Assembly: GCF_030504625.1 (NCBI RefSeq)
Contig: NZ_JAUKWH010000003.1
Coordinates: 178,521 to 242,520, forward strand
Length of the DNA stretch: 64,000 nt
Source of the DNA: Neisseria sp. MVDL19-042950
GTDB taxonomy: Bacteria > Pseudomonadota > Gammaproteobacteria > Burkholderiales > Neisseriaceae
Reading direction: 5' to 3'
How positions within the stretch are numbered: the first letter of the stretch is position 1; each line of letters begins with the position of its first letter. The notes under the pieces were generated by a model, which was not told the DNA's origin, made no database searches, and saw only the letters and a list, made by a program, of their open reading frames with translations. The position numbers and the translations under genes are program-made. Below are positions 9,273 through 16,947 of the stretch, in pieces.

Positions 9273-11531
9273 ATGCCGAACCAGCCTCCCGCATCCCTGT
9301 TCACTCCCGCCCGCCTTATCGTTGTCGGAGCCAGCGAACGGCCGCACAGCTTGGGCGAACGCGTGCTCACCGCCCTACTCCGCACACCTTTCTGCGGGCA
9401 GATTACACCCGTCAACCTGCGCCATAAAACCGTCGGCGGCCTGAAAGCCTATGCCAATATCGGCCGCGTTCCGGAAACCGCCGATGCCGCAATCATCCTT
9501 ACCCCGCCGCCTAGTTACGAAGCATTGTTCAAAGCCTGCCATAAGCAGCAAATCCCCTATGCGGTGCTGGTTCAGGATTGGGACAGTCTTTCCGCTGAAT
9601 CATGGGCGGAAGCCCAAACCGCGATTGAAAAAGCACGCAAACTCGATCTGCGCATCGCCGTTTGCCATCCGGCTGCCATCCAAACACAGGCGGCGGGTCT
9701 CAACACCGGCATTTATCCCGCCGCACCTGCCGGAAACGTCGCCGTCATCAGCGGCCATGCTTCGTTCGGTGCCGAATTAACCGAACAGTTGCAACAGATC
9801 GGATTAGGCATTTCGCGCCATATCTGTATCAACTTCGCGCTTAGCCCCATCAAGTCCGCCGACATTCTGCACGATTTCGCCGTAAGCCCCGACACCCGTT
9901 TGATCGTGGCGGAATACAATCCGAACGAAAACTTACGCCGTCTTTTCAGCACCTTGCGCCAAACCGCCCGCCGCAAACCCGTTATCCTTCATGTCAGCCA
10001 CCATGCCGATGCCGAAGAGCAAGCGATACTGCATTACCTCTCCCGACATTGCGGCTGCCTGCTGACCTTTACCCGCGAAGAACTCGCAGCCGCCCTTCAC
10101 GCCCTCGGCAGCCGCAGCCATACCGCCCGCAAACTGCACATTATCGCTAACGAACCATGCGGTTGGCTGCAAACGCAAGCCGCCTCCCTCGGCCTTTCCC
10201 TGCAACTGCCTCCCGATAACGACAGGCCGTCTGAAAACAGCTACGGCTACATCGGCAGCAACCCTTCCACCATGCACTACCGGGCATTGGCGGAAAGCTG
10301 CCTGCAACACAACCAAACAGAGGCCTTGCTCGCCATAGTCTCCCGCACCGCAGACGGCAGCGAAGCGGAAATCACCCGTATTTTAAGCAACCTCCAAGCC
10401 CGGTCTGAAAAGCCCGTATTGATCAGCAGCCCGTTTTCAGACGGCCTCCTGCAATTCAAACAAGCAACGCAGGCTTTGCAGGCTTTCCAATTCCAATCGG
10501 AATATAACGAATTGAAACGTCTTAAAATCCAAACCGCCAAATCGTATCCCGCCTACCTGAAAACGCCGAGCGTCGGCAACATACAAGAAGCCCTCGGAGA
10601 CCTGTCGCAACTTGCCAAAGCCCTTTACCTGCCCGAATACAAAACACGGGAAGCGGGCGCGCAAATCGAATTTATTTTCAGACGGCATCACCGCTACGGC
10701 GGCGTACTCTATGCCTTTACCGCCGACCGCACCCTTGCCGTTTTACCACCATTTACCACCATCGACGCAGAGCGGCTGATCCAACAAACCGATTCAAAAC
10801 GCCACCAAAAAACCATACACCAACTGCTGCACAGCCTGAACACCGTTGCGGATAACATGCCCCGCATCGACACGATAGCGGTTTCCATCGTCAACGGCAG
10901 CCCTGGCACGGATATTACGCTTACCACGGAAAACAGCACTGCCGAAAACGTGCTGGCTCCCTACCCGATCCGGTCCGCCCACGACTTTACTCTAAAAAAC
11001 GGCCAAACTCTGCACATCAGACCGTTAATACCCGAAGATGCCGAGTCCAAACAGCAATTCGTCCAAAACATGAACGAAGCAGACCGCCACAGCCGCTATA
11101 TGATGCACATCAAAGCCCTCAGCCCTGCCATGCTGTCGCAAGCCTGCAATCTCGACTACTGCTGCGAAGGTGCTTTCACCGCCGAAAGCGAAGACGGCAC
11201 TCTGCTCGGAGTCAGCCGTTTCAGCAGCACCGACTCCCCGGGGCAATGCGAATTCGGCATCGGCATCGCCACAGCCGCACAAGGCCAAGGCTTGGCCATA
11301 CATCTGATGCAGCAAATCATCGGTTTGGCCAAACAACAAGGTTACCGGCAGATGACTGCCGAAATCCTCAAAACCAACCGTTCCATGCTGAAGCTGGCCG
11401 AAAAACTCGGTTTTGAAACCCGCCCGTCCCTTCACGACAAAGAATTGGTAGAAGCCCGCTTAAACCTTTTCCCGCCTGCAAACAACATAAAACGTAATTT
11501 CAGGCAACAAATCCTTGCAAAGAAACCATAA
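9273..11531 (+). CDS. Pat/YfiQ-like acyl-CoA-synthetase–GNAT acetyltransferase fusion
   Basis: A 752-residue protein of the type that acetylates lysines of metabolic enzymes such as acetyl-CoA synthetase (Pat/PatZ family). Order: an NDP-forming acyl-CoA synthetase CoA-binding domain (LIVVGASERPHSLGERVL near 14-32), a succinyl-CoA-ligase-like region with VAVISGHASFG, an ATP-grasp-like region at about 430-560, and a C-terminal GNAT domain at about 570-740 whose acetyl-CoA motif reads AAQGQGLA. E. coli PatZ is about 886 residues, so this version is shorter; the ATP-grasp part looks reduced. ATG 9273 is chosen over 9228 because AGGAG lies about 9 nt before it. A role in protein acetylation is inferred from architecture. 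Confidence 0.8.
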   Translation: MPNQPPASLFTPARLIVVGASERPHSLGERVLTALLRTPFCGQITPVNLRHKTVGGLKAYANIGRVPETADAAIILTPPPSYEALFKACHKQQIPYAVLVQDWDSLSAESWAEAQTAIEKARKLDLRIAVCHPAAIQTQAAGLNTGIYPAAPAGNVAVISGHASFGAELTEQLQQIGLGISRHICINFALSPIKSADILHDFAVSPDTRLIVAEYNPNENLRRLFSTLRQTARRKPVILHVSHHADAEEQAILHYLSRHCGCLLTFTREELAAALHALGSRSHTARKLHIIANEPCGWLQTQAASLGLSLQLPPDNDRPSENSYGYIGSNPSTMHYRALAESCLQHNQTEALLAIVSRTADGSEAEITRILSNLQARSEKPVLISSPFSDGLLQFKQATQALQAFQFQSEYNELKRLKIQTAKSYPAYLKTPSVGNIQEALGDLSQLAKALYLPEYKTREAGAQIEFIFRRHHRYGGVLYAFTADRTLAVLPPFTTIDAERLIQQTDSKRHQKTIHQLLHSLNTVADNMPRIDTIAVSIVNGSPGTDITLTTENSTAENVLAPYPIRSAHDFTLKNGQTLHIRPLIPEDAESKQQFVQNMNEADRHSRYMMHIKALSPAMLSQACNLDYCCEGAFTAESEDGTLLGVSRFSSTDSPGQCEFGIGIATAAQGQGLAIHLMQQIIGLAKQQGYRQMTAEILKTNRSMLKLAEKLGFETRPSLHDKELVEARLNLFPPANNIKRNFRQQILAKKP

Positions 11532-11532
11532 A

Positions 11533-11561
11533 TTGCCCTAAAATTAGCAGTTTTCTATATA
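11533..11561 (+). promoter_or_regulatory. Promoter of the rpsP operon
   Basis: TTGCCC (11533-11538), a 17-bp spacer, then TATATA (11556-11561), ending 25 bp before the rpsP ATG. It begins just after the stop codon of the upstream gene. Confidence 0.6.
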
Positions 11562-11586
11562 TCCGATTTTCACAAAAGGAATTACC

Positions 11587-11835
11587 ATGGTAGTTATCCG
11601 TTTAGCCCGCAGCGGCTCAAAACACCGTCCGTTTTACAACGTAGTCGTTACCGACTCACGCAACCGCCGCGACGGCCGCTTCATTGAGCGCGTAGGCTTC
11701 TACAACCCTGTTGCCAACGAAAAACAAGAACGCGTGCGCCTGAATGCCGAGCGTTTGAACCACTGGGTCGCACAAGGCGCACAAGTAAGCGATGCCGTGG
11801 CCAAGCTGGTTAAAGAACAAAAAGTTGCCGCTTAA
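11587..11835 (+). CDS. rpsP: 30S ribosomal protein S16
   Basis: An 82-residue S16, the usual size, opening [20 protein letters not shown] with the conserved RNA-binding basic residues and the [19 protein letters not shown] signature. S16 binds 16S rRNA early in 30S assembly. AAAAGGA lies before ATG 11587. It is the first gene of the rpsP-rimM-trmD-rplS operon, with only 15 bp to rimM. Confidence 0.98.
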   Translation: MVVIRLARSGSKHRPFYNVVVTDSRNRRDGRFIERVGFYNPVANEKQERVRLNAERLNHWVAQGAQVSDAVAKLVKEQKVAA

Positions 11836-11850
11836 TTAAACACTACTGCC

Positions 11851-12360
11851 ATGACCGACACTCAGCAACGGGTAGCCATGGGCTACATCAAAGGCGTATT
11901 CGGCATTAAAGGCTGGCTAAAAATCGCCGCCAACACCGAATACGCCGACAGTCTTTTGGACTACCCCGAGTGGCAGCTAAGCAAAAACGATCACCGCCTG
12001 CAAGTTACCCTGGAAAGCGGCAAAGTAATTAATGGCGAATTACAGGTAAAATTCGAAGGAATAGACGACCGTGACGAAGCATTTGCACTGCGCGGCTATA
12101 CCATCGAAATTCCCCGCGAATCTTTCGCCCCTGCCGAAGAAGACGAATATTACTGGGCCGATTTAGTAGGCATGAGCGTAGCAAACACCGAAGGCATTAA
12201 TCTCGGCACCGTTAAAAACCTCATGGAAACAGGTGTCCACGATATCTTGGTTATCGACGGCGAGCACGGTCAAAAATTGATACCTTTCGTATCCCACTAT
12301 ATCGAAAACGTGGATACGGAAAATAAAACCATTACTGTTGATTGGGGTTTGGATTACTGA
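11851..12360 (+). CDS. rimM: Ribosome maturation factor RimM
   Basis: RimM is a 16S processing factor that binds S19 and helps build the 30S head. The 169 residues fit the family. The N-terminal RimM beta-barrel starts at [16 protein letters not shown] and the C-terminal PRC-barrel contains [11 protein letters not shown] and the [15 protein letters not shown] strand. Its TGA overlaps the trmD ATG by one base, which points to translational coupling. Confidence 0.97.
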   Translation: MTDTQQRVAMGYIKGVFGIKGWLKIAANTEYADSLLDYPEWQLSKNDHRLQVTLESGKVINGELQVKFEGIDDRDEAFALRGYTIEIPRESFAPAEEDEYYWADLVGMSVANTEGINLGTVKNLMETGVHDILVIDGEHGQKLIPFVSHYIENVDTENKTITVDWGLDY

Positions 12361-13115
12361 TGCTGATTCAGGCCATTACCCTATTTCCGGAAATGTTTGA
12401 AAGCATTACCGGGTACGGTGTAACCGGACGGGCATTAAAACAGAACCTCTGGCAGTTTCAGGCCATCAACCCCCGCCGTTTTGCCGACAACAAACTGGGC
12501 TATATTGATGACCGTCCTTTTGGCGGCGGCCCCGGTATGATTATGATGGCTCCTCCATTGCTAGCAGCCATTGAAGAAGCCAAATCTCACCATAGCAATA
12601 ACAATAGCAGAGTGATTTACCTCAGCCCGCAAGGCGTGCCGCTAACCCACGCGAAAGCTACTGAGCTGGCAACATTAGATAACCTTATACTACTCTGCGG
12701 TCGCTATGAAGGCATAGACGAACGCTTGTTGCAGAGCAGCGTAGATGAAGAAATCAGCATAGGTGATTTTGTCGTATCCGGCGGCGAATTACCGGCCATG
12801 ATGCTGATAGATGCCGTCTTAAGATTAATTCCCGGTGTATTGGGCGATGCACAATCGGCTGAGCAAGATTCTTTTGCAGACGGCCTGTTAGACTGCCCTC
12901 ACTACACCAGACCAACAGAATTTCAGGGTATGGAAGTTCCCGAAGTGTTACGCTCGGGCAACCATAACCTGATAGCCGAGTGGCGATTAAAAGAATCGCT
13001 ACGACGCACCTTGGTGCGCCGACCCGACTTATTGGAAAAGCGCAGTTTAATCCCAAAGGAGTCCCGCCTCTTGGCCGAAATCAAACAAGAGCAACAGGAC
13101 ACCAATCATAATTAG
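12360..13115 (+). CDS. trmD: tRNA (guanine-37-N1)-methyltransferase
   Basis: TrmD methylates G37 of tRNAs that read CNN codons, which prevents +1 frameshifts. Start ATG 12360 overlaps the rimM stop by one base (TGATG) and gives 251 residues. The SPOUT trefoil-knot SAM site is visible as [12 protein letters not shown] and [30 protein letters not shown] is the classical N-terminus. A near-DUS (GCAGACGGCCTG) is read in frame as ADGL near residue 175. Confidence 0.98.
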   Translation: MLIQAITLFPEMFESITGYGVTGRALKQNLWQFQAINPRRFADNKLGYIDDRPFGGGPGMIMMAPPLLAAIEEAKSHHSNNNSRVIYLSPQGVPLTHAKATELATLDNLILLCGRYEGIDERLLQSSVDEEISIGDFVVSGGELPAMMLIDAVLRLIPGVLGDAQSAEQDSFADGLLDCPHYTRPTEFQGMEVPEVLRSGNHNLIAEWRLKESLRRTLVRRPDLLEKRSLIPKESRLLAEIKQEQQDTNHN

Positions 13116-13126
13116 GAAATAAACAC

Positions 13127-13492
13127 ATGAACTTGATTCAACAATTAGAGCAAGAAGAAATTGCTCGTTTAAATAAAGAAATCCCCGAATTCGCCCCGGG
13201 TGATACCGTTGTGGTATCCGTACGCGTAACCGAGGGTAGCCGTACTCGTCTACAAGCCTACGAAGGTGTGGTTATCGCCCGTCGTAACCGCGGTTTGAAC
13301 AGCAGCTTCATCGTACGTAAAATTTCCAGCGGCGAAGGTGTTGAGCGTACTTTCCAACTGTACTCACCCAACGTAGAAAAAATCGAAGTTAAACGCCGCG
13401 GTGATGTACGCCGAGCCAAGCTGTACTACTTACGCGGTCTGACTGGCAAAGCTGCCCGCATTAAAGAAAAATTACCAGCACGTAAAGGTTAA
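13127..13492 (+). CDS. rplS: 50S ribosomal protein L19
   Basis: A 121-residue L19 with [18 protein letters not shown] near the N-terminus and [20 protein letters not shown] at the C-terminus, both hallmark segments. L19 lies at the 30S-50S interface. It has a TAGGAAAT ribosome site and follows trmD by 11 bp as last gene of the operon. A strong intrinsic terminator follows. Confidence 0.98.
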   Translation: MNLIQQLEQEEIARLNKEIPEFAPGDTVVVSVRVTEGSRTRLQAYEGVVIARRNRGLNSSFIVRKISSGEGVERTFQLYSPNVEKIEVKRRGDVRRAKLYYLRGLTGKAARIKEKLPARKG

Positions 13493-13503
13493 TTTAACCA
13501 TAA

Positions 13504-13537
13504 TAAAAATACCCGTCTTTATAAGGCGGGTATTTTT
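13504..13537 (+). terminator. Intrinsic terminator of the rpsP operon
   Basis: AAAATACCCGTC pairs with GGCGGGTATTTT (one G-U) around TTTATAA, followed by T residues. Unlike most terminators in this window it contains no DUS. Confidence 0.85.
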
Positions 13538-13945
13538 ATATCGAATCAGAATAATCACCTTTCTTTATTCAATGGACATCAACACCTTTGTCTGTAACAG
13601 TTTGATCGACAGTGTCCCCCTTTTTATCTAGGAGATAAAAAGGGGGACACTATTTAAAGTATGCTTCTAAATTTGGTTAGTTAGGTAAAAATAGTCAAGA
13701 CTCCCTCCTCAATATACTTGAGGAATTTGGCCTATAAAGTTTTATTAATACAAAATTTGCTAGGTACCCGTCAAGAGAGGTGATATAACGAGAATTTATA
13801 TTTATTAGATTTTACAAAAACCGTACTTTTTTTAATTTAATAGAAAAATAAAATTTCTGTAAGCTAAGAATATAAACGATCTAATGAGCCAATTAAATTA
13901 ACAAAATAGGCCACAAGAAATTGTGGCCTATTTTGTTAATTTAAT
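13538..13945. other. AT-rich gene-free gap with two perfect inverted repeats
   Basis: No ORF is credible in these roughly 400 bp between rplS and tRNA-Asn. The sequence is clearly richer in A+T than either side. It contains an 18-bp perfect inverted repeat (13611-13651) and the 31-bp perfect inverted repeat that runs into the tRNA (13886-13951). No DUS is present. Confidence 0.75.
13611..13651. repeat. Perfect 18-bp inverted repeat with 5-nt loop
   Basis: AGTGTCCCCCTTTTTATC (13611-13628) is exactly complementary to 13634-13651 around TAGGA. It is not a DUS and is too far from rplS to be its terminator. It may be a remnant of a REP/IS200-type hairpin element, but this is a guess. Confidence 0.7.
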
Positions 13946-13951
13946 TGGCTC
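13886..13951. terminator. 31-bp perfect inverted repeat abutting tRNA-Asn
   Basis: Bases 13886-13916 are the exact reverse complement of 13921-13951, with a 4-nt GAAA loop on the + strand. On the minus strand the stem starts inside the tRNA 3' end (GAGCCA) and continues with A/T-rich and GGCCAC segments. It can act as the tRNA terminator, but it also competes with the acceptor end of the tRNA. Confidence 0.75.
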
Positions 13952-14021
13952 CCCGACCTGGGCTCGAACCAGGGACCTGCGGATTAACAGTCCGTCGCTC
14001 TACCGACTGAGCTATCGGGGA
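13946..14021 (-). tRNA. tRNA-Asn (GUU)
   Basis: A 76-nt cloverleaf on the minus strand. The acceptor TCCCCGA pairs with TCGGGGA. The D arm is AGCTCAGTCGGTAGAGC. The anticodon loop CTGTTAA gives anticodon GTT. The T arm is CCTGGTTCGAGCCCAGG. The discriminator G and CCA are encoded. It lies downstream of the roadblock/GTPase operon on the same strand, 166 bp from the last gene. Confidence 0.97.
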
Positions 14022-14187
14022 AAGGTGTTAAATTATATTATTAATCTAAATATCTGTCAATTCATGCTACTTACTTATAATAATTTTCAAAACAACATGG
14101 TAATTAGTACAAACGTCCCCAATTAATTACCAAATTCAATATATCAATTACTCAACAAGAAATCATGAACACATTTCAACAATGATT

Positions 14188-14550
14188 TTACAGAATATCT
14201 GCAATATGTTTTGCTGCACGTTTTGCATCCAGCAGAATTAATCCCAACTTACCACTTTCCTTAGCCATTAATGCTAATACCGCATTATTTCCAGCCTGAC
14301 TTAACAAAACGTAGCCATTTTTACCCTTCACCATTACTTGGTCTAATTCTCCGCAAGCCAATTCATGCACTGCCCGGTTACCTAATGCCAAAAGAGTAGC
14401 GGACATCGCACCTACTCGATCAGCATTAAGATTACTAGGCAATAAAGTTGCAATAGGTAAACCATCCGTTGATATTACTGCCGATGCGGTAATATCAGCA
14501 GAGGTATTATTCAAATCACTTAACACGGAAATTAATAATTGTTCGCGCAT
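14188..14550 (-). CDS. Roadblock/LC7 domain protein (MglB-like)
   Basis: A 120-residue single-domain protein. The layout MREQLLISVLSDLNNTS, then AVISTDGLPIATLLP, a central helix MSATLLALGNRAVHEL, YVLLSQAGNNAVLALM and a final LGLILLDAKRAAKHI helix is a textbook roadblock/LC7 fold. In bacteria such dimers act as GAPs or regulators of MglA-type Ras-like GTPases. It is the last gene of a five-gene minus-strand operon that also encodes such a GTPase (15267-15803), so a partner or GAP role is inferred. There is a 73-bp gap to the gene before it. Confidence 0.85.
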   Translation of the reverse strand: MREQLLISVLSDLNNTSADITASAVISTDGLPIATLLPSNLNADRVGAMSATLLALGNRAVHELACGELDQVMVKGKNGYVLLSQAGNNAVLALMAKESGKLGLILLDAKRAAKHIADIL

Positions 14551-14623
14551 TTTTATTCCAATCCAAACTTAAATGAAAGGCTGTTAACCCATCACTTGTA
14601 ATATCCATAAATTTAATTTCTAC

Positions 14624-15265
14624 TTACTGTCTTCCGTAGCGGTTATATAAAACCTTCACTAAAGTAACAAAAGCGTCTTTATTCAAATCAGGCAGTCCAC
14701 CAATTACTAAAATTAGCTTACTCATACCAATATACAATGGGAAAAAAGTTAGCTCAGTTTGGCCTGAAGGGTCACAAATACCCCAAGCGTTATGGTGAAT
14801 ATGTAAATTATTCTTAATTAAGAGTTGATGCCTATCCGAAACCTCTGCAACCTCACTTGCCAAGATACCCAGTTCTTCTGCTGCTTCATGATGAAATCCA
14901 GCATTAGCAAAATATAAACCGTTTTCATCCGCCAACAAAGCCCTCCCTGAATTGGAGAGTTGCGCCAATAATTCAGGCAATTGCTCATCTGACAAATACA
15001 CATCGTCTGTACTGATATTTTCTTCTCCATAAAGGAATTCAAGGCGCTGCAAACGATAAAGCAAATTCAAGGCGCTATCAATATCACTGGTATCCGCCCA
15101 TGCTAATAATTTTTCACTACTGATGGTTTCCGTTGCATCTGCACGTAATAAACCATACAAAAGGGTTCGGCTGGCACTTGGTGTATCTCCTGAAACCGCA
15201 TAATAAGCGCCTGCCGGAGTGATTTTAGGGTACAAATTCGATTGTAAAGAAAGTGTTGATTCCAT
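14624..15265 (-). CDS. Putative winged-helix plus roadblock-like protein
   Basis: A 213-residue protein I do not know by name. Residues about 25-82 (SASRTLLYGLLRAD ... LYRLQRLEFLYG) look like a small helical, winged-helix-like domain. Residues about 105-192 run SGRALLADENGLYFANAG, a long helix, then LTFFPLYIGMSKLILVIGG, matching the order of a divergent roadblock/LC7 domain. It could pair with the 14188-14550 protein as a roadblock heterodimer. Its ATG (15265) lies one base after the GTPase stop (TAA A ATG), so the two are translationally coupled. The fold call is my inference from pattern. Confidence 0.6.
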   Translation of the reverse strand: MESTLSLQSNLYPKITPAGAYYAVSGDTPSASRTLLYGLLRADATETISSEKLLAWADTSDIDSALNLLYRLQRLEFLYGEENISTDDVYLSDEQLPELLAQLSNSGRALLADENGLYFANAGFHHEAAEELGILASEVAEVSDRHQLLIKNNLHIHHNAWGICDPSGQTELTFFPLYIGMSKLILVIGGLPDLNKDAFVTLVKVLYNRYGRQ

Positions 15266-15266
15266 T

Positions 15267-15803
15267 TTATACCTCTAATCCCGGATCAATTGAGAACAAC
15301 ATCGCACTAACCAGTTGTTTTACATCATCCTCGCGACGAGCATCAATTTCAAAAACCGGTACATTAAAATTATTCTGTGCTAAATATTTTTGGTACACAT
15401 CCACTCCGGGCAAAGAACGGATATCCATCTTGGTAACACCTACGACCAATGGAGCTGTTTTTAGCAATTCTCGGAAAGCATCTAAGAAAAATTGCAAATC
15501 TTTCAAAGGATTGGTACGTGTATTATCCAGTAATAGGATTAAGCCCATACTCCCTTGGCTTAAAATTTCCCACATAAAATTGAAACGTTCCTGCCCTGGT
15601 GTGCCATAGAGATGAACCTTTGTTTCTTCATCTAAACGAATTACACCATAATCCATAGCTACCGTAGTATACCCTTTTCTGACTAAAGTCATATCAGAAG
15701 CATCTGCGTCGGTTTGGACAGGTGGTTCATCAGATAAAGCTGAAATAGCTGTTGTCTTACCTACGCCGACGGGACCGGTAAAGATAATCTTATTTTCCTT
15801 CAT
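15267..15803 (-). CDS. Ras-like small GTPase (MglA/Rup type)
   Basis: A 178-residue small GTPase. G1 is GPVGVGKT (10-17), and switch I threonines lie at 46-47 in KGYTTVAMDYG. The G3 region is LYGTPGQERF (65-74), where DxxG is replaced as in bacterial MglA/Rup1 proteins. G4 is TKMD (114-117) and G5 is near DAR (145-147). It lacks a lipidation motif and membrane helix, so it should be a cytoplasmic switch. MglA-type GTPases set polarity or control gliding and twitching motility in other bacteria. Here it sits between a receiver-like protein and two roadblock-type proteins, all in one operon. Confidence 0.88.
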   Translation of the reverse strand: MKENKIIFTGPVGVGKTTAISALSDEPPVQTDADASDMTLVRKGYTTVAMDYGVIRLDEETKVHLYGTPGQERFNFMWEILSQGSMGLILLLDNTRTNPLKDLQFFLDAFRELLKTAPLVVGVTKMDIRSLPGVDVYQKYLAQNNFNVPVFEIDARREDDVKQLVSAMLFSIDPGLEV

Positions 15804-15820
15804 TACATACCCCTTAAATA

Positions 15821-16921
15821 TTAGCGTTTACCGATTAATTTACGCATCAAGCGTTGGAGTAGACTGCGTGGTTGTTCTGCTGACGGGCTAATAGCTTTTT
15901 GAGCATCTTTAGCCATTTGGCTATCAGGCACATCACTATTAACATTCACGCTATCAGTTGAAATGTTTTCTTGTTTATCTTGTGCTGTGAATTCACTATC
16001 AGTAGCCAAAAAGCCTGTAACAGAAGTGGCCGCCAAATAATTTAAAATATCTGGCATATCTAAAGGCATAACTTTATAGAGAATATTCAGATTCACAGAA
16101 GTTTTGGTTAGAAAAGCAGACAAACGCATTGACTCGGATACCGGTGCAAGACGTGTAAGATTCGGCCAACGTTTTAATGTGAAAACAGTCTGCGGTGTCA
16201 TCGGATAAATCAGTCTCCCCTGAGCTGTCCAAATAGCCATTTGCCACAAGCAAGACATAATCGTTACCTTAGCTTTTTCTTTCCATTGCGGGTTATCGGG
16301 CACTGCTTTACATACGACTACAAGGTTATCATTCTTACTTAATTTTTCTAACTCTGCCGCACTAATTGTAAGTAATACGCGCTGGATACTCGGAAATACG
16401 ATTAAAACCGGTTTTCCCTCATGCAACACAGCAATGTCTTGATGTCCTTGGCTAGCAAATTTTAATGCGCCAAGCAAGCCTTTCTGCGGATTGAATCGAT
16501 GAATCGTTGTTTTACGTGCCCCTGCTGTATGATTAGCATTCGCATCCTGTTCCGAATTTCTGCGTTCGGAAGCATCAAAAATACCCCCGCCTTGAGATAA
16601 GCTGCGAAGTATAGGAAACAAAGTATCGAATTTAATCGGTTTAGCTAAATAAGGTGTAGTAACAGTAGGTTCTTGGCTAGAAAACATGACTACCGGAATA
16701 TCCTGATAGGTTTCTTTCAAAGTTTTCCATTTTTCCAAACCTTGTTCAGTATCAGTATCAACCAACACCAAATCAGGCTTCCCTTCTGATTCTAAGGTAA
16801 CAATTTCATAATTGGTGGTATTATGCATTTTAAATGCCATACGAAATACGGCATCTTGTTGTTCGCCCATTTCTTGCAGCATAATCCGCACAGTTTTAAT
16901 TTTTGGTAACAGATTGTCCAT
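15821..16921 (-). CDS. Degenerate receiver-domain protein with basic C-terminal helix
   Basis: A 366-residue protein. Residues 1-110 resemble a response-regulator receiver: PDLVLVDTD puts an Asp at 55 in the phospho-site strand and YLAKPI gives the conserved Lys94-Pro95. The acidic pair expected after strand 1 is absent (VRIMLQEMGEQ), so it may not be phosphorylated normally. The middle (about 140-305) is an unrecognised alpha/beta domain. A polar linker at 306-350 leads to RSLLQRLMRKLIGKR (352-366), a basic amphipathic helix likely to touch membrane. It lies 17 bp upstream of the GTPase gene. No output DNA-binding domain is visible. Confidence 0.7.
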   Translation of the reverse strand: MDNLLPKIKTVRIMLQEMGEQQDAVFRMAFKMHNTTNYEIVTLESEGKPDLVLVDTDTEQGLEKWKTLKETYQDIPVVMFSSQEPTVTTPYLAKPIKFDTLFPILRSLSQGGGIFDASERRNSEQDANANHTAGARKTTIHRFNPQKGLLGALKFASQGHQDIAVLHEGKPVLIVFPSIQRVLLTISAAELEKLSKNDNLVVVCKAVPDNPQWKEKAKVTIMSCLWQMAIWTAQGRLIYPMTPQTVFTLKRWPNLTRLAPVSESMRLSAFLTKTSVNLNILYKVMPLDMPDILNYLAATSVTGFLATDSEFTAQDKQENISTDSVNVNSDVPDSQMAKDAQKAISPSAEQPRSLLQRLMRKLIGKR

Positions 16922-16947
16922 TATCGGTACTCTTCAAAAGTATTTGG

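Noticed and set aside
13923..14126. 67-codon ORF across the tRNA-Asn gene
   Set aside because: The SPTWARTRDLRINSPSLYRLS type of peptide is the translation of a tRNA and its palindrome, not a gene.
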